Notes under the pieces: model-generated
What the model was told of the DNA's origin: nothing
Database searches by the model: none
What the model saw: the letters and a program-made list of their open reading frames with translations, nothing else
Shown: piece by piece, positions 1-6,652 of the stretch
How the letters are laid out: each line of letters starts with the position of its first letter
Numbering within the stretch: the stretch's first letter is position 1
Origin: Kiritimatiellales bacterium
GTDB taxonomy: Bacteria > Verrucomicrobiota > Kiritimatiellia > Kiritimatiellales > Pontiellaceae
Direction: 5' to 3'
Assembly (NCBI GenBank): GCA_013042165.1
Contig: JABDQT010000183.1
Span: forward strand, 1-7,295
DNA length: 7,295 nucleotides
Position numbers and translations under genes: made by a program

Positions 1-815
1 ACCGCCACCACCGGGATGATGAGGCTGAACGAGAAAATAATCGCCACCGTCTGCAACCAATAGGGCTGCGGGCCATGGATCATATGGTGCGCTCCCGTCC
101 AGACATAGACGAACGAGATCACCCAGAAGCCCACCATACTCAGCTTGTGCGAATAGATCGGCGTGTCCAGCTGCTTGGGGATCAGGTAGTAGGCAATTGC
201 CACACCCAGCGGAGTGAAGATGAGGCCAACGGCATTGTGCACATAGAACCAGATCAGGTTGGCCTGATTGACACCGGCCACCATCGGCATCTGGCTGAAC
301 ATGTTGCCCGTGATGTAGACGAACGTCGTCCAGATGACCGCACCCAGCGTGTACCAAACCGTCACGTAGAGATACTTCACTTTGCGCGTGGCCACCGTGC
401 CGAACACGTTGATGGCAAACATGACCCAGCAGATCGCGACCATGTAATCGAAGGGTGCAGGAATCTCACCATATTCAACGTTTTTCACCTGACCAAGGAA
501 GATGGAAACCAATCCGCCGATGACCGCCAGGTTGTACAAAACCGCCATGACCACACCCAGCTTCTCCGAAAAAAGTTTGGTGTGCAGGATGCGGGGCAGG
601 ATCCAGAAAAGGACACCCATATTTGCCTGCAACAGCCAACCAAACAAGTTGATATTGGTGTGCACCATGCGCACGCGCGGCAGGGAAAGAAATTCGATCT
701 CGCCGACCGTGGGTACAACGAATTTCAAGGCGGTCAGCAGACCCATCGTCAGCGCAGCGCCGAAAAAGAGGGTCGAGCCGATGACCATGGATTTTGCAGC
801 AGCATCTTGTTTCAT
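1..815 (-). CDS. ccoN: cbb3-type cytochrome c oxidase subunit I (CcoN), N-terminal 271 codons, partial
   Basis: This is the catalytic heme-copper oxidase subunit that reduces O2 in the inner membrane, cut off by the left edge of the window; family members are about 470-480 residues, so a little over half is present. Seen in the translation: His52 in a helix beginning RMVHTN is the likely low-spin heme b ligand. His193 in WFYVHNAVG is a CuB ligand, and His243/His244 in YVWTGAHH are the other two. Tyr237 lies six residues before His243, the place of the His-crosslinked tyrosine of C-family (cbb3) oxidases. The YxHNAVG and GxHH contexts argue against a NO reductase NorB. About seven hydrophobic helices are visible. 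The ATG shares its A with the TAA of the upstream cytochrome gene (TAATG), and GGAGG lies 10 nt upstream, so translational coupling is likely. The second low-spin heme ligand and the high-spin heme ligand would lie outside the window. Confidence 0.93.
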   Translation of the reverse strand, partial: MKQDAAAKSMVIGSTLFFGAALTMGLLTALKFVVPTVGEIEFLSLPRVRMVHTNINLFGWLLQANMGVLFWILPRILHTKLFSEKLGVVMAVLYNLAVIGGLVSIFLGQVKNVEYGEIPAPFDYMVAICWVMFAINVFGTVATRKVKYLYVTVWYTLGAVIWTTFVYITGNMFSQMPMVAGVNQANLIWFYVHNAVGLIFTPLGVAIAYYLIPKQLDTPIYSHKLSMVGFWVISFVYVWTGAHHMIHGPQPYWLQTVAIIFSFSLIIPVVA

Positions 816-2575
816 TATTCAGATTCCTCCGTGTTGGACCGGATAAAGGCAATGATATCTAGAATGGTCTGATCGCTCAGGTGATCGAACGCCGGCATGG
901 GCGCCCCGGCCACGCCGAGCAGGATCGACTGGTAGAGGCGCTCGTCCGTGACAGACGCCTGATTCAGGAACTCCTTGCTGATGAGGTTGCGCGGCAGCGG
1001 ATGCTCAAGCAGATAGGCATTGGGCCCCTTGCCGTTGGCCAGCTTGCCATGGCAGGACGTGCAGTGCTTCTGAAAGGCCTCATACCCCTCAGCCGGATCG
1101 CCGGCCATGAGCAATTCGCCCTTACCTTTGTAGTCCAGGCGCTCGGGATCACCGGGCTTCGGCAGCCTGGCGTCGATACGCTTGAAGTTCCGGGGTGCGT
1201 TCGCAAGGCTCTTCTCCTTGATGAATTCAATCAGTGTATCGATTTCCTTATCGCTCAGAACATTTTTCCATGCCGGCATCGCAGTGCCGTCCACACCATG
1301 CAGGATTGAATTCTTGAAACGGTCTTCGTAGGCCACCACAAACTGGTATTTGCTCAAGTTGCGCGGATACGGGTCAAGCATGGCGGAAACGCTCCCCTTG
1401 CCGTTGAGCTCTTCACCATGACAGGCCACGCAGTAGGTCTCATACAGTTTTTCGCCTTCGGACTTGGCGTTGAGTTTGTAGTCGAAGGTCGAGAGATACT
1501 TTATCAGGCTCTCCAGCTCGGCCTCGTTGTAGTCCTTGAAGGTTGGCATGATCGAATCCGGCGCATGCGAGCGCGAGTTGACAATGTGCTGCTTGACATA
1601 CTCCTCCCCGCGATTGCGGATGGACCACGTCAGTTCGGGGCCGATGTTTCCGCCCGCGAGGTCGCCGTCGCTATTGCGGAAGGCATGGCAGTTGATGCAG
1701 CCGCCTTTGGCCACGGAACCCTCGTAGGGCACGCCGGCGAAAAGACTGCGTCCGGCCTCCACGCTTGGCTCTGTGATGCGCGCCAGCCGGGCTTCCGGCT
1801 TGATGTACCCGATCGGAGCGCTCTCGGCAGAACGCAGGCGTTCCTTCTGCTGTCCTTTCAGGTAGGTCGCGATAGCGGCAACGGTTTCTTCTTCATGCAC
1901 CCAATCAAACTTGGGCATCTTCGAGTTCTTGACGTTTGCCGACGGTTCGACCATCGACTCCACCAGATATTCATAGGTGAATTTTCCACCCGCGTCGGTC
2001 AGCTCGGGCGCCTGCGACGACGTGGAGATGCCCGCGATGGTATGGCAACCCCAGCAGGCTTTTTCCAGAAAGAGCGAACGCCCTTGCTCATACAGCTCGG
2101 CACCGGCCAGCGAGCCGCCTTCCATGGCATGGCATCGGTTGCAGTTGGCCTGCGCGGTCGGCCCGGCCAGCAACGGAGCCGGCCAGCCGTGGTATTCACC
2201 ATGCGCATCATGAATTTCCAGCGCCCGCCCGTTGCCATCGTGACAGACAGCACAGCCGATTTTCGCGAAGTCGTGCGGATCCTTTTCTGCCCCCGGAACA
2301 ATCGGGGGATGGAAGGCCAGCGGTTCTTCGAATCCGGCGGCCTGCGGATTCGATGCGCCGATATGACAGGACTGGCAGCGGTCGATCATCATCGAGCCGG
2401 GCGTCTTGACATTCACCTGCTTGATTTCAGCACCGGGAAACTCCTCGCCCAGCTGCTCGTAGTAATCCTTCTGATAGTCGACAAAATCCTGATCCAAGGC
2501 CTTGTGCATCGACATGGCAAAGAAAACGAATCCGGCAAAGGCCAACGCCAGTAATATTCTGTAGTCCTTAATCAT
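815..2575 (-). CDS. membrane-anchored heptaheme c-type cytochrome
   Basis: A 586-residue electron carrier, probably anchored to the periplasmic face of the inner membrane by an uncleaved helix at residues 6-22. Seven CXXCH heme c motifs start at residues 67, 108, 145, 174, 293, 382 and 505. The first three are close together with no clear Met ligand but several histidines (89, 101, 122, 125, 129), which suggests a triheme bis-His module. The other four each head a class-I cytochrome c domain with a Met-Pro distal ligand (Met220, Met343, Met433, Met560). The last two domains resemble each other (CHG..NGKG, PRNL, GV.G..MPA, LSD), pointing to a tandem duplication. An ATG further upstream is open in frame, but MIKDY at 2575 is preferred: it follows GGGGGAGG at proper spacing, lies 1 nt after the cytochrome b stop and starts the anchor helix. 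By position it probably replaces cytochrome c1 and links cytochrome b/Rieske to the oxidase. I do not recognise a named family. Confidence 0.92.
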   Translation of the reverse strand: MIKDYRILLALAFAGFVFFAMSMHKALDQDFVDYQKDYYEQLGEEFPGAEIKQVNVKTPGSMMIDRCQSCHIGASNPQAAGFEEPLAFHPPIVPGAEKDPHDFAKIGCAVCHDGNGRALEIHDAHGEYHGWPAPLLAGPTAQANCNRCHAMEGGSLAGAELYEQGRSLFLEKACWGCHTIAGISTSSQAPELTDAGGKFTYEYLVESMVEPSANVKNSKMPKFDWVHEEETVAAIATYLKGQQKERLRSAESAPIGYIKPEARLARITEPSVEAGRSLFAGVPYEGSVAKGGCINCHAFRNSDGDLAGGNIGPELTWSIRNRGEEYVKQHIVNSRSHAPDSIMPTFKDYNEAELESLIKYLSTFDYKLNAKSEGEKLYETYCVACHGEELNGKGSVSAMLDPYPRNLSKYQFVVAYEDRFKNSILHGVDGTAMPAWKNVLSDKEIDTLIEFIKEKSLANAPRNFKRIDARLPKPGDPERLDYKGKGELLMAGDPAEGYEAFQKHCTSCHGKLANGKGPNAYLLEHPLPRNLISKEFLNQASVTDERLYQSILLGVAGAPMPAFDHLSDQTILDIIAFIRSNTEESE

Positions 2576-2576
2576 T

Positions 2577-3917
2577 TTAGTGGCCTCCCCCTGAAACATG
2601 CTCCCATGGATAGACAATCGCCCAGTTTTCACCGCGGAAGTAAACCCCGATAATAATCAGCGCCAGCATGAAGAGATACATGCCGATGAACAAAGCGTTT
2701 TCAAGGTTGCGCTCGCGTGCAAACCAGACGCCCGGAATGTCTTTCCGATAGGTTTTGTTGAACGATTCAATAAACATTTCAATGTAGGGAAGCACCATAA
2801 CGCCGCCGGCCAGGATGCCGGGGATGACAATGCCGCCGATAAAGCCGTGGTAGCTGACCAGCTCCTGCAGCCCGAGGAAGTACCATGGCGCTTTAGACGG
2901 GTTGGTCGGGTGGTTCGGATCGGCAGGTCCTTCGAGCGGGGCATCGAACATGACCGATATCGCGCTCAGTACCGCAACGACTCCCAGCAGAACGATCAGC
3001 TCGCGGATGATGAGTTTCGGCCAGGCAAACATCATCTGATCAACCTCTTCATTGACCTTGGGCTCGTTGCCCTTGACGATTTCAACCAGCTTGTAGCTGC
3101 GGGCCGCCTTGAAGACGGAAGCGTTCTTGACTGAGCCGAATTCCTCGTCGGGAATCTGCTTTTCCTTGGAGGTGTCGGCGGGACGCGCCAGGCCGCCGTC
3201 CTTGCGGATGCGGAAAAAGTGGACCGCAATCAGAAAACCCATGATGGCCGGCAGCACCGCCACGTGCAGCACATAGAAGCGGATGAGCGCCTCGCCGCCG
3301 ACATCGGTATCGCCGAGCAGGATGCCGCGGATCAGTGCTCCGCCCGGGGCGATCTTGGCGATTTCCGTACCGACTTTGACACCCCAGAAAGCGAGCTGGT
3401 CCCACGGCAGCAGATAACCGGTGTAGGACAGGAATACGGTCAGCAGCCCAAGGATGCAGCCGATGACCCAGTTGAACTCCCGTCCGCCGCGATGTGCACC
3501 GGCAAGGTAGACGCGCAGCATATGCAGCGCCACAAAGGCCACCATGCCGTGGGCCGCCCATCGGTGCATGTTGCGGAGAAATCCGCCCCAGAAAACATTG
3601 CTGCGCAAATTCAGCATGCGGCTGTAGGCGTCCGGCAGGCCGTCGGGGCCGATCGCAGTCGACGGCACATAATGGAACATCAGCATGATGCCGGTGACCG
3701 CAAGGATCAGGAACAGATAAAAGGTAATCAGCCCCATGCCCATCGTGGTCTTGAACTTGACCGAGCGTTTATGGATCTTCACAGGCTGTATGTGCAGCAT
3801 GACATTGCTGAACATGATCTTGGATTTGGTCAGCCCGGTATTGTCGAAACGATGCCGAAAGATGGAGTCGTAAATCTTGGTTCCAAACGCCTTGGCCATC
3901 TCTATTAATTCATTCAT
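2577..3917 (-). CDS. cytochrome b of a Rieske/cytochrome b complex (b6 and subunit-IV regions in one chain)
   Basis: A 446-residue membrane subunit that oxidises quinol at the Qo site and binds two b hemes. Heme ligands are His118 and His132 (helix B, 14 apart) and His218 and His233 (helix D). The 15-residue step in helix D is the cytochrome b6-type spacing, against 14 in mitochondrial-type cytochrome b. A hydrophilic linker (about 236-300) joins the b6-like half to a three-helix subunit-IV-like half (helices near 302-324, 358-382 and 408-427). The Qo loop motif reads Ala343-Pro-Trp-Tyr346, so the Glu of PEWY is absent. The only cysteine is Cys154, inside a helix; there is no N-terminal Cys like the one that attaches heme cn in b6f. 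The ATG at 3917 follows GAAGGG at 7 nt; Met7 is a less likely start. The gene lies 24 nt after the Rieske gene and 1 nt before the heptaheme cytochrome gene. Confidence 0.96.
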   Translation of the reverse strand: MNELIEMAKAFGTKIYDSIFRHRFDNTGLTKSKIMFSNVMLHIQPVKIHKRSVKFKTTMGMGLITFYLFLILAVTGIMLMFHYVPSTAIGPDGLPDAYSRMLNLRSNVFWGGFLRNMHRWAAHGMVAFVALHMLRVYLAGAHRGGREFNWVIGCILGLLTVFLSYTGYLLPWDQLAFWGVKVGTEIAKIAPGGALIRGILLGDTDVGGEALIRFYVLHVAVLPAIMGFLIAVHFFRIRKDGGLARPADTSKEKQIPDEEFGSVKNASVFKAARSYKLVEIVKGNEPKVNEEVDQMMFAWPKLIIRELIVLLGVVAVLSAISVMFDAPLEGPADPNHPTNPSKAPWYFLGLQELVSYHGFIGGIVIPGILAGGVMVLPYIEMFIESFNKTYRKDIPGVWFARERNLENALFIGMYLFMLALIIIGVYFRGENWAIVYPWEHVSGGGH

Positions 3918-3941
3918 TGATAATCCCTTCGGTCAGGCAGG

Positions 3942-4415
3942 CTAGACGACTGCAAAGAAACTGTTTTCCGGCAGCGACGTGCCCGTATCGATTTCCAGTT
4001 GGCCGCCCGGAACCACTTTGATCTCCAGCCAGGGGAGTGTTTTTGGCGCGGGGCCACCGACTACGATGCCGTCGGCATCATACTGCGACCCGTGGCAGGG
4101 ACACAGGAAGCCGGTTTCGACCCGGTTGACCGTACAGCCCAGATGAGTACACACCAGCGAGATTGCCGCCACTTCTTTTTCTGTCTGCCGCCGCAAGACC
4201 ACCTTCTGGTCTTCGAAGATCAGCTCGTCTCCAACATCGGGCAGATCGTTGACCGGGACCAGAAACTTTTGCGGGGTTCCGTAGGACACCACCGGGAACA
4301 TGTATTTAAAGAGCGCACCACCTGTGCCGGCCGCCGCCAATCCCATCAATCCGAAAGCAGAACCCAGCGTAATCATCTCGCGCCGGCTTGCCCCGTCTTT
4401 TTTTTCTTTAGCCAT
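3942..4415 (-). CDS. Rieske [2Fe-2S] iron-sulfur protein
   Basis: A 157-residue subunit that takes the first electron from quinol and passes it to a c-type cytochrome. Box I is CTHLGC (89-94) and box II is CPCHGS (105-110): Cys89, His91, Cys105 and His108 bind the cluster, and Cys94-Cys107 should form the family disulfide. Ser110 and Tyr112, which hydrogen-bond the cluster in high-potential Rieske proteins, are both present. The N-terminus has a twin-arginine motif (SRREM, 10-14) followed by a Gly/Ala-rich hydrophobic stretch to about residue 40, so it is exported by Tat and kept as a membrane anchor. The start at 4415 (MAKEKK) is preferred over an ATG 33 nt upstream: it has GGAG at 9-10 nt spacing and places the RR motif near the N-terminus. 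The start overlaps the end of ccoS by 8 nt. Confidence 0.96.
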   Translation of the reverse strand: MAKEKKDGASRREMITLGSAFGLMGLAAAGTGGALFKYMFPVVSYGTPQKFLVPVNDLPDVGDELIFEDQKVVLRRQTEKEVAAISLVCTHLGCTVNRVETGFLCPCHGSQYDADGIVVGGPAPKTLPWLEIKVVPGGQLEIDTGTSLPENSFFAVV

Positions 4416-4593
4416 TATTTGTTTCTCCAACCCCGGCATGCTTTGCATGCATTTCCTCTTCGCGGAAAATCACGTATTTCGCCTCTTCCGGATCCTCAAA
4501 CTGCCCATCCTTGACCGCCCAACGAAACAGCATAAAAAAAATGCCGCCCAGCAGCGTGGTCGTGATTAAAAGTATGATCGTTAATATCAGCAT
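4408..4593 (-). CDS. ccoS: CcoS-like cbb3 oxidase assembly protein
   Basis: A 61-residue protein with one N-terminal transmembrane helix (about 2-23) followed by a short acidic tail. The segment [20 protein letters not shown] matches the CcoS/FixS pattern: a helix ending in an aromatic residue and W, then a K/S-GQF-D/E-D motif and an acidic tail after an R/F stretch. CcoS is needed for maturation of cbb3 oxidase, particularly cofactor insertion into CcoN. In most genomes it is encoded with ccoGHI; here it opens the Rieske/cytochrome b part of the operon, which supports the view that the oxidase and the bc-type complex are made together. The ribosome-binding site is weak (AAGAAA about 8 nt before the ATG), and the start lies 12 nt past the inverted repeat at 4606-4682. 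The stop overlaps the Rieske start by 8 nt. Confidence 0.82.
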   Translation of the reverse strand: MLILTIILLITTTLLGGIFFMLFRWAVKDGQFEDPEEAKYVIFREEEMHAKHAGVGETNNG

Positions 4594-4605
4594 GGTTTGT
4601 ATTTC

Positions 4606-4682
4606 TTATTGCGTATTGCGTATTAAAAGCAGTCCCATCCCGCTCTGCGGTCAAGCAATACGAAATACGCACTACGCAGTAA
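4606..4682. repeat. imperfect inverted repeat with 7-bp internal periodicity
   Basis: The 19-nt left arm TTATTGCGTATTGCGTATT (4606-4624) and right arm AATACGCACTACGCAGTAA (4664-4682) are inverted copies with two mismatches. Each arm is itself made of 7-nt units (ATTGCGT twice on the left; AATACG-, AAATACG, CACTACG-like on the right). The 39-nt loop is GC-rich. The element fills much of the only long gap in the operon, between the oxidoreductase and ccoS. No T-tract follows on the minus strand, so it is not a standard terminator. It could be a small mobile or REP-like repeat, or an RNA-processing hairpin. Confidence 0.75.
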
Positions 4683-4735
4683 TGATCCTATGTTCTCCAC
4701 CTGGCTTCGCTCTTCTTTTAGAAATATCTTTTCCT

Positions 4736-6523
4736 CTATGCGTAGCAATCCTCGAAACTGTTCACCGACATCTTGCAAGCACCGGTCGGGCACTTCTGCG
4801 CGCACATGCCGCAACGAATGCACTTGAGCGGATCGAACAGCATAACCGATCCCTCCTCTTCCGCCACCTGCATGCTGCCGAATTCCATTTCGGCCAACAC
4901 CTTGAAATCCTCGCCGCCATCCACGCGGTCGACTGTTTTCATCGAAAGACAGTACGACGGACAGACGTCGACACATCCGCCGCAGAGGATGCAGATATCA
5001 CCCTCGAAGGTTGGATGAATGTGGCATTCCAGGCAGCGTGCCGACTGCTCTTTCGCTTCCTTTTCGGGATATTCGACGGTGGTATTAAATTCCGGATCCT
5101 CGGCCGGATTGACCGGAAGTTCCTCGCGCTCTTCGCGTTCCTCATCCACATAGACCGACCCTCGGTCATATTCCGGCAGGTCGGTGAAGGTCAGCTTGCG
5201 CTTGAGCTTGAGCGGCTCGCCATCGGAAAGATAGGCATGAATACCCTGCGCTGCTTTGCTGCCGGAAGCAACCGCATCGATAAAGAGCTTCGGGCCAAGA
5301 GCAATATCGCCGCCCACAAAGACATTCGGCTTGCTGGTCGCAAGAGTCTCTTCATCGGCCACCTTCACCCAGCCCTGCGGAGTCAGTTCAACGCCCGAGT
5401 TTTCCAGAAAAGCCAGATCAGATCCCTGCCCCACCGCCATGAAGACCGCATCGCCTTCGATCAGCCGCGTTTCCTCTTCAAGCTGAGGGGAAAATTTACC
5501 TTCCTCGTCAAATACGCGAATGACCTTGCTGACGATGAGTCCCTTTATCGTGCCGTCTTCAACCACGATTTCGCGCGGGCCCCAGCCGTCGTTGATAACC
5601 ACGCCCTCGCGGCGGCCGCCCTCGCGTTCATCGACCGATCCGGTCATTTCATCAAGGTGCTCGCGCTCCAGACAGGCCAGTTGCACTTCCGGTGATCCGC
5701 AGCGGAGCGCGGACCGGGCGACGTCGAACGCCACGTCGCCGCCACCGATCACAATGGAACGTTTTGTGGAAAGGTCCCATTTTTCACGCATGTTGAAATC
5801 AAACAGGAAGGCCAGGCCGATGTGCACATCCTTGTGATCGGCATTCGGAATGGGGATGCTTTTGCCCCGGGCCAGGCCGACACCGATGAATACAGCATCG
5901 TGCTTTTCTTCCAATTCCTGGAAGCTGATGTCGGTGCCCACATCGACTCCGTTCTTCACTTCAAGGTTTTCGAAGAGTTCGATCGAAGCCAGCTCCTCTG
6001 CCACCACCTTGCGTGAAAGCCGGTTGATCGGGACGCCCTGCACCAGCTGGCCACCGGATTTTTCCCAGCGTTCGTAAAGAGTGACGCTGTAGCCCAGACG
6101 TGCCAGGTCGTGCGCGCAGGTGTAGCCCGCGCAACCGCCGCCGATGACACCGACCGATTTCCCGTTCAACTCGGGTTCTACGGAGCCGGGGGCGATTGAA
6201 TAGGTCAAAGGGGTCTTGAGGGCACCGGTTTCCGGACCGCGCTTCTCGGTCAGGTAACCCTTAATGTTGCGGATCACAACGGCTTCATCGACATCCGAAC
6301 GGCGGCATCCCTTCTCGCAAGGGGCACCACAAACCTTCCCGCATATCGATGCAAACGGGTTCGTGGCACGAGAAATCGCGTATGCTTCCTCATACTTGCC
6401 TGCAACCGTGGCCATCAGATAACCCCGCGCATCGGTCTTGACGGGGCAGGAATTCCGACAGGCCACCTCGGCTTCGTAGTAGTCGTCCGTGGGCAACTCT
6501 ATTTTGATTTTTTCCATAGCCAT
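4736..6523 (-). CDS. FAD/NAD(P)-dependent oxidoreductase, GltD-like, with C-terminal 2x[4Fe-4S] ferredoxin domain
   Basis: A 595-residue soluble, cytoplasmic flavoprotein; no signal peptide or membrane helix is seen. Domain order: an N-terminal Fe-S region of the glutamate synthase small-subunit type with Cys22, 26, 61, 65, 69 and 73; a Rossmann FAD site GGGCAG (128-133); a second Rossmann site GGGDVA (260-265) for NAD(P)H; the FAD-closing motif VGGDIALGPKLFIDAVASG (403-421); then a charged linker. The C-terminal dicluster ferredoxin domain has CILCGGCVDVCP (Cys511, 514, 517, 521) and CIRCGMCAQKCP (Cys568, 571, 574, 578). It should move electrons between NAD(P)H and a ferredoxin-like or quinone partner; true glutamate synthase function is unlikely because no large subunit is nearby and the context is respiratory. 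First gene of the operon. ATG 6523 has GAGG 11 nt upstream; Met3 (6517) is an alternative. The physiological donor and acceptor are unknown. Confidence 0.93.
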   Translation of the reverse strand: MAMEKIKIELPTDDYYEAEVACRNSCPVKTDARGYLMATVAGKYEEAYAISRATNPFASICGKVCGAPCEKGCRRSDVDEAVVIRNIKGYLTEKRGPETGALKTPLTYSIAPGSVEPELNGKSVGVIGGGCAGYTCAHDLARLGYSVTLYERWEKSGGQLVQGVPINRLSRKVVAEELASIELFENLEVKNGVDVGTDISFQELEEKHDAVFIGVGLARGKSIPIPNADHKDVHIGLAFLFDFNMREKWDLSTKRSIVIGGGDVAFDVARSALRCGSPEVQLACLEREHLDEMTGSVDEREGGRREGVVINDGWGPREIVVEDGTIKGLIVSKVIRVFDEEGKFSPQLEEETRLIEGDAVFMAVGQGSDLAFLENSGVELTPQGWVKVADEETLATSKPNVFVGGDIALGPKLFIDAVASGSKAAQGIHAYLSDGEPLKLKRKLTFTDLPEYDRGSVYVDEEREEREELPVNPAEDPEFNTTVEYPEKEAKEQSARCLECHIHPTFEGDICILCGGCVDVCPSYCLSMKTVDRVDGGEDFKVLAEMEFGSMQVAEEEGSVMLFDPLKCIRCGMCAQKCPTGACKMSVNSFEDCYA

Positions 6524-6628
6524 ACCGGGACCATCCTCAAAAGTTGCAGATGTTAGGAAAAGTGTACGATTTTATCACGTCCAGAATTGAGATGTTTTTA
6601 TTACACAGCCTGATTCAAATACAATCCC

Positions 6629-6652
6629 AAATTGGTATTTAAATACCGATTT
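6629..6652. promoter_or_regulatory. 24-bp near-perfect palindrome, candidate operator
   Basis: The centre GGTATTTAAATACC (6634-6647) is a perfect 14-bp palindrome. It extends to AAATT on the left and GATTT on the right, so 11 of 12 positions per arm are complementary, the exception being one T/G pair. It lies 106 bp upstream of the oxidoreductase start and about 245 bp upstream of csp. Size and symmetry fit a dimeric helix-turn-helix regulator; it is not a FNR, Fur or LexA consensus that I recognise. ATTTAAATA from its core recurs at 6721-6729. Confidence 0.55.

Noticed and set aside
1..815. Nitric oxide reductase NorB instead of CcoN
   Set aside because: The CuB-site contexts YVHNAVG and GAHH with a tyrosine six residues before the His pair match C-family oxidases; the NorB-type glutamate-rich helix after the first His is absent.
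75..872. 265-codon plus-strand open frame
   Set aside because: His/Asp/Arg-rich composition typical of an antisense shadow, and it lies over ccoN, which shows all the expected metal ligands.
1418..2554. 378-codon plus-strand open frame
   Set aside because: Antisense to the heptaheme cytochrome, with no recognisable motif and no ribosome-binding site; open only because of codon bias on the other strand.
2576..2632. 19-residue N-terminal extension of the heptaheme cytochrome
   Set aside because: An upstream in-frame ATG exists, but it lies inside cytochrome b coding sequence; the ATG at 2575 has a strong GGGGGAGG and begins directly with the anchor helix.
3219..3908. 229-codon plus-strand open frame
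   Set aside because: Antisense shadow of cytochrome b with the same His/Gln/Asp-rich composition and no domain.
5021..5035. CLECH in the oxidoreductase (residues 497-501) as a heme c site
   Set aside because: It matches CXXCH, but the protein has no export signal and the motif lies next to the ferredoxin cysteines, in the place where GltD-like proteins have an ARCLxC motif. Heme c attachment needs export.
4511..5695. 394-codon plus-strand open frame opposite the oxidoreductase
   Set aside because: It runs antisense to a gene with clear flavin, NAD(P) and ferredoxin motifs, shows no domain of its own, and its N-terminal part translates the inverted repeat. It is a frame shadow of GC-rich coding DNA.
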